Positions 59,138 through 64,000 of a DNA stretch of 64,000 bases are shown one piece after another. How positions within the stretch are numbered: position 1 is the stretch's first letter; every line of letters begins with the position of its first letter. The position numbers and the translations under genes were made by a program. The stretch comes from Streptomyces cellostaticus (GTDB taxonomy: Bacteria > Actinomycetota > Actinomycetes > Streptomycetales > Streptomycetaceae): positions 1-64,000 of the forward strand of contig NZ_KQ948044.1 in NCBI RefSeq assembly GCF_001513965.1, given 5' to 3'. The notes under the pieces are model-generated. The model was not told the DNA's origin. It made no database searches and was given only the letters and a program-made list of their open reading frames with translations.

Positions 59138-59512
59138 TCAGCCGGACGCGGCCTCGGGCTGTTCCAGCGCCGCGTCCAGCGACGGCTGCGGCGGCAGCAG
59201 CCGGGACAGCCCGGTGACCCGGAAGACGCGCAGGGTCAGCGGGTGGGTGCACACCAGGTGCAGCCGCCCGCCGCGCTCCAGCACCCGGCTGCGGGCCCGG
59301 TACAGCAGCCGCAGCCCCGAGCAGTCGAAGAACTCGACGGCGCGCAGGTCGATCACGACCCGCGCGCCGGGCCGGCCGGTGACCCGGTCCAGGGCGGGAG
59401 TGATCTCCGCCGCCGCCGCGATGTCGATCTCACCGCGGAACTCCAGCACCGTGTGCCCGCGGTGCTCGCGTATGCGCAGATGCCGGGTGAGCGGCGTGGG
59501 CTCCTGCTGCAC
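59138..59512 (-). CDS. STAS-domain anti-sigma factor antagonist
   Basis: A 124-residue protein. GTG 59512 is chosen because GGAGGT lies 9 bases upstream; the frame is open to GTG 59530. The SpoIIAA-like core reads LEFRGEIDIAAAAEITPAL, VVIDLRAVEFFDCSGLRLLYRA. The Ser in DCSG is the residue phosphorylated in known antagonists, and dephosphorylation lets them release sigma factors from their anti-sigma partner. The partner kinase is not nearby. Confidence 0.9.
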   Translation of the reverse strand: MQQEPTPLTRHLRIREHRGHTVLEFRGEIDIAAAAEITPALDRVTGRPGARVVIDLRAVEFFDCSGLRLLYRARSRVLERGGRLHLVCTHPLTLRVFRVTGLSRLLPPQPSLDAALEQPEAASG

Positions 59513-59652
59513 GACGGCACCACCTCCCACCCGCGCCCGGAAAACCGTTTCCCGACCGTCAAGTTACCCTCGATGGAAGGAATTTGAGCATGTTCGATTG
59601 ACATATGTCTTCGAGTTTCGGTCGGGCCGCTCTGTGGCGTGGGGCGACGGCG

Positions 59653-60081
59653 CTACGACAGCGCGTGCCACGCCTTCGAGAGCGCCCTGCGTAGCTGCTC
59701 CCGCTGATGTGCCGTGAGGTCCTCGGTCATCCGCTCCTCCAGCTCCCGCACGGGCTCGGCGAAGCGGGCCAGCAGCTCGCGCCCGGCATCGGTGAGCAGG
59801 ATGAGCAGCTCGCGCCGGCTGTGCGGATTGCGCTCGCGCCGGATCAGCTCGCGCGTCTCCAGGGAGCGCACCAGGTCGGCCATCGACTGGGCGGTGACGA
59901 ACGAGTCACGGGCGAGCTGGGCCGCCGACAGCCCGTCGTGCCGCTCCAGCACCGTCAGGGCCGTGTACTGCAGGGCGGTGATCCCCGCCGGTTTGACCAG
60001 CTCGTCCAGGCGTGCGCGCACCACGAGCTCCACCTGCTTGACCATGTAGAGCAGCGAGGGACCTGTCCTTGTACCGACCAT
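59653..60081 (-). CDS. MarR family regulator
   Basis: A 142-residue winged-helix protein starting at ATG 60081. It shows GITALQYTALTVLERHDGLS, SFVTAQSMADLVRSLETREL and the wing RRERNPHSRRELLILLT. It is divergent from the aldehyde dehydrogenase gene. Two CAGGAAnCCTG operators lie in the 105-base gap. It likely represses itself and the dehydrogenase pair until a phenolic or aldehyde ligand binds. Confidence 0.93.
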   Translation of the reverse strand: MVGTRTGPSLLYMVKQVELVVRARLDELVKPAGITALQYTALTVLERHDGLSAAQLARDSFVTAQSMADLVRSLETRELIRRERNPHSRRELLILLTDAGRELLARFAEPVRELEERMTEDLTAHQREQLRRALSKAWHALS

Positions 60082-60102
60082 GCGCCCACCCTAGACCATT
60101 GA

Positions 60103-60149
60103 CAGGAAACCTGACCGTAACGAGACTGCGAATCAACAGGAATCCTGTT
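60103..60149. promoter_or_regulatory. Two MarR-type operators between the regulator and aldehyde dehydrogenase genes
   Basis: CAGGAAACCTG at 60103-60113 and AACAGGAATCCTGTT at 60135-60149, both palindromic with the same CAGG..CCTG core, lie between starts at 60081 and 60187. The spacing of about 32 bases places them on the same helix face. Confidence 0.8.
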
Positions 60150-60186
60150 TATTGAAAACTTGGCGATCTATGCTGGGGAGTGGGCA

Positions 60187-61644
60187 ATGACGACCACCAT
60201 CGACACCGGTCCGGGACAGCTGTTCATCGGCGGACGGTGGCGCGAGGCCACCGGCGGTGCCCGCAGGGAGGTGGTCGACCCGTCCACTGGGAAGCCGGTC
60301 ACCACCGTCGCCGAGGCGAGTGCCGCCGACGTCGACGACGCCGTACGCGCTGCCCGCCGGGCCTTCGACGCGGGGGAGTGGTCCGGGCTCAGCGGCCGCG
60401 AGCGCGGCCGTGTCCTGCACCGCGTGGCCCAGCTGATCCGCGGGAACGCCGAGGAACTGGCCGCCCTGGAGAGCCTCGACGTGGGCAAGCCGATCAACCT
60501 GTGCAAGGCCGTCGACATCGCCAACGCGGCGAACGACTACGAGTACTTCGCCTCGCTGGCCTTCACCCTCGACGGCGCCACCCGCGACACCCCCCTCAAC
60601 GCACTCGCCTACACGCGCCGTGAGCCGCTCGGTGTCGTCGCCGCCATCACACCCTTCAACTTCCCGCTGATCCTCGCCGGTTCAAAACTCGGACCCGCCC
60701 TCGCCGCGGGCAACACCGTCGTCCACAAACCCGCCGACGAGACCCCGCTCAGCGCCCTGTACATGGCCCGGCTGCTGGCTGAGGCGGGCGTCCCGGACGG
60801 CGTCGTGAACGTCGTCACGGGCAGCGGCCCGGTGGCCGGCGAGGCACTGCTCGCCCACCGCGGCATCGACAAGATCGCCTTCACGGGCTCCACCGCGGTC
60901 GGCCGGCACGTGGCCGCGGCCGCCGGTCAGGCCCTGAAGCCGGTCACCATGGAACTCGGCGGCAACGCGGCCCACATCGTCTTCGAGGACGCCGACCTGG
61001 AGCAGGCGGTCGGCGCCGTCATCAAGGGATTCGTCTTCAACACCGGCCAGTTCTGCATGGGCGGCCCCCGTCTGCTGGTCGCACGCCCGGTCTACAGCAC
61101 CGTGCTCGGCATCCTTGCCGAGGCCGTCCCCGGCGTCCCGGTCGGCGACCCGCGCGACGAAGCCACCGTCGTCGGCCCGATGGCGGGGGAGCGGCACCTG
61201 CGCAAAGTCGAGGAGTACGTCGGCCTCGCCCGCAAGGAGGGCGGCCGCATCGTCTGCGGAGGCGAACGCCTCGACCTGAACGGCGGCTTCTACTACCGGC
61301 CCACCGTCATCGCCGACCTGCCCAACGACTCCCGCGTGGTCCAGGAGGAGATCTTCGGACCCGTCCTCACCGTGCAGCCCTTCGACTCCGAGGAGGAGGC
61401 CGTGGCGCTCGCCAACTCCACGCCCTACGGCCTGGCTTCCGGCGTCCAGACCGGCAACCTCGCCCGCGCCCACCGCATCGCCGCCCGCCTCCAGGCCGGC
61501 ATCGTCTGGGTCAACGACTGGGCGCTGCTCGACCCTGCGGTGCCCTTCGGCGGCGTCAAGAACTCCGGTTTCGGCCGCGAGTACGGCCCCGAGGCGCTGG
61601 CCGCCTACACCAAGGTCAAGTCCGTCGTCGTCTCGCTCGACTGA
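60187..61644 (+). CDS. Aldehyde dehydrogenase
   Basis: A 485-residue NAD(P)-dependent aldehyde dehydrogenase starting at ATG 60187 with GGGGAG upstream. Active-site residues are present: Glu256 in MELGGNAAH and Cys290 in NTGQFCMGG; the coenzyme loop FTGSTAVGRHV and the C-terminal PFGGVKNSGFGREYG are typical. The next gene, 23 bases on, is a zinc alcohol dehydrogenase. The pair would oxidise an alcohol to its acid via the aldehyde; aromatic alcohols such as benzyl alcohol are the likeliest substrates. MarR-controlled. Confidence 0.92.
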   Translation: MTTTIDTGPGQLFIGGRWREATGGARREVVDPSTGKPVTTVAEASAADVDDAVRAARRAFDAGEWSGLSGRERGRVLHRVAQLIRGNAEELAALESLDVGKPINLCKAVDIANAANDYEYFASLAFTLDGATRDTPLNALAYTRREPLGVVAAITPFNFPLILAGSKLGPALAAGNTVVHKPADETPLSALYMARLLAEAGVPDGVVNVVTGSGPVAGEALLAHRGIDKIAFTGSTAVGRHVAAAAGQALKPVTMELGGNAAHIVFEDADLEQAVGAVIKGFVFNTGQFCMGGPRLLVARPVYSTVLGILAEAVPGVPVGDPRDEATVVGPMAGERHLRKVEEYVGLARKEGGRIVCGGERLDLNGGFYYRPTVIADLPNDSRVVQEEIFGPVLTVQPFDSEEEAVALANSTPYGLASGVQTGNLARAHRIAARLQAGIVWVNDWALLDPAVPFGGVKNSGFGREYGPEALAAYTKVKSVVVSLD

Positions 61645-61667
61645 GCGGCATCACCAGGGAGTTCAGA

Positions 61668-62774
61668 TTGTCCATCACCACCCGTGCCGCCGTGGTCGAG
61701 TCCGGCGGAGCGCCCTTCACCCTCACCGACGTCGAACTCGACGCGCCCGGACCGCACGAGGTGCTCGTCCGCATGGTGGCGACCGGCCTGTGCCACACCG
61801 ACCTCAGCGTGGCGAGCGGCGCGCTGCCCTTCCCCCTGCCGGGAGTTCTGGGCCATGAGGGCGCGGGCGTGGTCGAGGCCGTCGGCTCCCAGGTCACCGG
61901 TGTGGCCGCCGGCGACCATGTCGTGCTGTCCTTCACCTCCTGTGGGGAGTGCCGCGACTGCCGCGGCGGCCACCCCGCCTACTGCGCGACCTGGCTGCCG
62001 CTCAACCTGATCGGCGGCCGCCGGGCGGACGGCACCGGCACCGTCAGCCGGGGCGGGGAGCCGCTGGGCGGCCACTTCTTCGGCCAGTCGTCGTTCGCGG
62101 AGCGCGCCCTGGTGGACGAGCGCAGTCTCGTCAAGGTCGACCCGGACGTGCCGCTGGAGTCGATCGCCCCGCTGGGCTGCGGGGTGCAGACCGGAGTCGG
62201 CGCCGTCTGGAACGTACTGAAGCCGCAGACCGGAAGCACGCTCGTCGTCCTCGGCGCCGGAGCGGTCGGGCTGTCGGCGGTGATGGCGGCCGCGCTCACC
62301 CCGGCCACCACGGTCATCGCCGTCGACAGGGTCGCCGAACGGCTGGAACTGGCCCAGGAGCTGGGCGCGACTCACACCGTCGACCCGGCCGAGGAGAGCC
62401 TTCCCGAGGTGATCGACCGCCTGACGGGGCACAGGGGCGCCGACGGCATCGTCGAGACGACGGGCAACGTCACCGTCCTGCGCCAGGGCGTCGACGCACT
62501 CGCCGCCCGCGGCACCCTGGTCGTCGTGGGCGCCCCGCCCTTCGGCACCGAGGTCGCCCTGGACGTCAACGGGCTGCTCGCGGGGAAACGGATCACCGGC
62601 CTGACCCTCGGCGACAGCGAGACCCGGACCTTCATCCCCGCCCTCGTCCAACTGGTCCGGGACGGCCGGCTCCCGCTGCACCGCCTGATCAGCACCTACC
62701 CCTTCGCGGAGATCGACCGGGCGGTGCAGGACATGAGCACGGGCAAGGCGATCAAGCCCGTGCTCACCTTCTGA
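61668..62774 (+). CDS. Zinc alcohol dehydrogenase (aryl-alcohol type)
   Basis: A 368-residue enzyme starting at TTG 61668 with AGGGAG upstream, 23 bases after the aldehyde dehydrogenase. Catalytic zinc ligands: Cys42 (LCHTDLSV) and His63/Glu64 (GHEGAG). Structural zinc cysteines: Cys92, 95, 98 and 106 (SCGECRDCRGGHPAYC). The Rossmann glycine motif is VLGAGAVGLSAVMAAA. The set resembles XylB/AdhC-type benzyl or aryl alcohol dehydrogenases. With the upstream aldehyde dehydrogenase it forms a two-step oxidation unit. Confidence 0.93.
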   Translation: MSITTRAAVVESGGAPFTLTDVELDAPGPHEVLVRMVATGLCHTDLSVASGALPFPLPGVLGHEGAGVVEAVGSQVTGVAAGDHVVLSFTSCGECRDCRGGHPAYCATWLPLNLIGGRRADGTGTVSRGGEPLGGHFFGQSSFAERALVDERSLVKVDPDVPLESIAPLGCGVQTGVGAVWNVLKPQTGSTLVVLGAGAVGLSAVMAAALTPATTVIAVDRVAERLELAQELGATHTVDPAEESLPEVIDRLTGHRGADGIVETTGNVTVLRQGVDALAARGTLVVVGAPPFGTEVALDVNGLLAGKRITGLTLGDSETRTFIPALVQLVRDGRLPLHRLISTYPFAEIDRAVQDMSTGKAIKPVLTF

Positions 62775-62784
62775 CCCCGAAAGG

Positions 62785-63735
62785 TCAGTCCACCAGCAGC
62801 ACCAGCTTGCCCGTCGTCCGGCCGGTGTCGCCCAGCTCGTGCGCCTTGGCGGCATCGGCCAGCGGGAAGGTCCCCGCGATCGTGGCCCGCAGCTTGCCCT
62901 GCTCCACCAGGTCCGCGACCGCCTCCATCCCGGACCGGTCGGCGTCCACCAGCATCCGCACCGCCCGCACACCGAGCCGCTCGGCCTCCTCGTGGAAGTC
63001 CTCGGACCCGACCGGCAGGATCGACACCACGACCCCGCCCGGGCGCAGCACGGCGAGCGACCGCACGGACGTCTCACCGCCCAGCGTGTCCAGCACCACG
63101 TCGACGTCCCGCACCGCCTCGGTGAAGTCGGTGGACCGGTAGTCGATCGCCTCGTCCACGCCGATCTCCCGCAGGAAGTCGTGCTTGCCCGCGCTCGCCG
63201 TACCGATCACATACGCGCCGAGCGCCTTGGCGATCTGCACGGCCACATGCCCGACACCGCCGGCCGCCGCATGGACCAGTACCCGCTGCCCGGGCTGCAG
63301 ACCGGCGTGCTCGGTCAGCGCCTGCCAGGCGGTCAGCGACACCAGCGGCAGCGCTCCCGCCTGGGCGTGGTCGACCGAGGCCGGCTTGGGCACCAGGGCG
63401 CGGGCCCGGACGGTCACGTACTCGGCGTGCGAGCCGTGACCGACGGGATAGGGCAGCATGCCGAAGACCTCGTCGCCGGGCTTGAAGGCGGCCACCCCGA
63501 TCCCGGTCTCGGTGACCTCGCCGGAGACGTCCCAGCCCAGGACGAACGGCGGCCGGCCCAGGAACCCGCCGGTCGCACGGTGCTTCCAGTCGGTCGGGTT
63601 GACCCCGGCGGCCCGCACCCGGACCAGCACCTCGTTGGGGCCCGGCGTGGGCCGCTCCACCTGCACTTCCTTCAGGACCTCGGGACCGCCGAGGTCGTCC
63701 TGGCTGATGGCACGCATCGTGTTCACATCGCTCAT
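62785..63735 (-). CDS. NADP-dependent MDR oxidoreductase (zinc-free)
   Basis: A 316-residue quinone-oxidoreductase-like protein starting at ATG 63735. GroES-like part: VRVRAAGVNPTDWKHRATG; nucleotide-binding part: VLVHAAAGGVGHVAVQIAKALGAYVIG. No catalytic zinc ligands. Its stop is 10 bases from the convergent alcohol dehydrogenase stop. Its start faces a divergent GlxA-type regulator gene across a 10-base inverted repeat, which suggests control by that regulator. Confidence 0.9.
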   Translation of the reverse strand: MSDVNTMRAISQDDLGGPEVLKEVQVERPTPGPNEVLVRVRAAGVNPTDWKHRATGGFLGRPPFVLGWDVSGEVTETGIGVAAFKPGDEVFGMLPYPVGHGSHAEYVTVRARALVPKPASVDHAQAGALPLVSLTAWQALTEHAGLQPGQRVLVHAAAGGVGHVAVQIAKALGAYVIGTASAGKHDFLREIGVDEAIDYRSTDFTEAVRDVDVVLDTLGGETSVRSLAVLRPGGVVVSILPVGSEDFHEEAERLGVRAVRMLVDADRSGMEAVADLVEQGKLRATIAGTFPLADAAKAHELGDTGRTTGKLVLLVD

Positions 63736-63771
63736 GGTCACCCAGCCTGCCGGGGCCCGCCCGTCCGGGAA

Positions 63772-63808
63772 ATGGCACGATGGACAATCTTCGATAGGAT
63801 CGTGCCAT
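63772..63808. promoter_or_regulatory. Long-armed inverted repeat between the MDR gene and the GlxA-type regulator
   Basis: Perfect 10-base arms ATGGCACGAT (63772-63781) and ATCGTGCCAT (63799-63808) with a 17-base spacer, between divergent starts at 63735 and 63807. The right arm includes the ATG of the regulator gene. Confidence 0.65.
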
Positions 63809-64000
63809 GCGTGGCACAGCGAGTCCGGAGCGAGTGGTCGTCCTGGCCCTCGACGGCGTCTACCCCTTCGAACTGGGCATCCCCGCCCGTATCCTCGGCG
63901 CAGCCGACGGTCGCTACGAGGTGCTGACCTGCACCGTCGACGGCGGTCCGGTGCGCACCAACGCCGACTTCACGATCACCGTCGACCACGGTCCCGAGGC
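63807..64000 (+). CDS. GlxA family (DJ-1/PfpI plus AraC) regulator, N-terminal part
   Basis: Partial: the gene runs off the window. ATG 63807 starts 64 visible residues: ERVVVLALDGVYPFELGIPA, then RILGAADGRYEVLTCTVDGG and TNADFTITVDHG. This is the N-terminus of the DJ-1/PfpI-like sensor domain of GlxA-type regulators, normally followed by a C-terminal AraC DNA-binding domain outside the window. It is divergent from the MDR oxidoreductase gene, with a perfect inverted repeat between them. Confidence 0.85.
   Translation, partial: MRGTASPERVVVLALDGVYPFELGIPARILGAADGRYEVLTCTVDGGPVRTNADFTITVDHGPE

Overview
The window is chromosomal DNA from a Streptomyces or very close actinomycete. The DNA is very GC-rich, with third codon positions almost all G or C. 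GTG and TTG starts are common, and genes are often coupled by ATGA or GTGA overlaps. The gene families are typical of Streptomyces (ECF sigma factors, ROK, LacI, TetR, MarR and LysR regulators, a Tat-exported lactonase, secreted GH16 and BNR proteins, CYP102). Intergenic repeats resemble those dispersed in Streptomyces genomes. No tRNA, rRNA, CRISPR array, transposase or prophage gene was seen.

Region 1 (1-14,070): a Tat-exported ferritin-like enzyme, a pirin, a membrane Ser/Thr kinase, an ECF sigma factor with a coupled one-TM protein, a Pro/Thr-rich secreted protein, a DJ-1/PfpI protein divergent from a LysR regulator across a nested palindrome, GNAT and HD-domain proteins, a likely Pyr4-type membrane terpene cyclase, a cupin, a PLP-dependent D-cysteine desulfhydrase/ACC-deaminase-like enzyme, and a coupled MoxR ATPase/VWA pair.

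Region 2 (14,070-19,200): a truncated TetR gene is fused in frame to the first permease of an osmoprotectant (OpuC-type) ABC transporter. The second permease and binding lipoprotein follow, and the CBS-domain ATPase is encoded convergently. A zinc-free MDR oxidoreductase comes next.

Region 3 (19,240-34,843) is the main coherent system, an L-rhamnose locus. Leftward it encodes rhamnose isomerase, a fused rhamnulose-1-phosphate aldolase/lactaldehyde dehydrogenase, rhamnulokinase and LutABC lactate oxidase. Rightward it encodes the four-gene rhamnose ABC importer, rhamnose mutarotase, a secreted BNR beta-propeller protein and a LacI regulator. Two matching LacI-type operators lie in the divergent promoter region. 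Together the genes can import rhamnose and convert it to DHAP plus lactate, then to pyruvate. The BNR protein may release rhamnose from a polysaccharide outside the cell.

Region 4 (34,900-49,310): an S33 peptidase-like hydrolase, a PIG-L deacetylase, a SigJ-type sigma factor, a pentapeptide-repeat protein with a Cys-rich head, a stand-alone CYP102-like P450 divergent from a TetR regulator, a DUF2470 gene behind an iron box, a lactonase, an unrecognised 348-residue protein, a FUSC-like membrane protein, a TIGR03086 protein, a gene-poor stretch with an oxidoreductase remnant, an FBP-domain protein divergent from a DUF3626 protein across a strong palindrome, and a PAS-LuxR regulator.

Region 5 (49,500-64,000): a self-sufficient P450-reductase fusion (CYP102/BM3 type), a ROK regulator, a PHP-domain protein, a secreted GH16 glucanase with a shortened ricin-type lectin, the C-terminal remnant of a proton antiporter-like membrane protein, a divergent PRPP synthetase paralogue, a STAS protein, a MarR regulator divergent from an aldehyde dehydrogenase/alcohol dehydrogenase pair with two matching operators, an MDR oxidoreductase, and the start of a GlxA/AraC-type regulator at the window edge.
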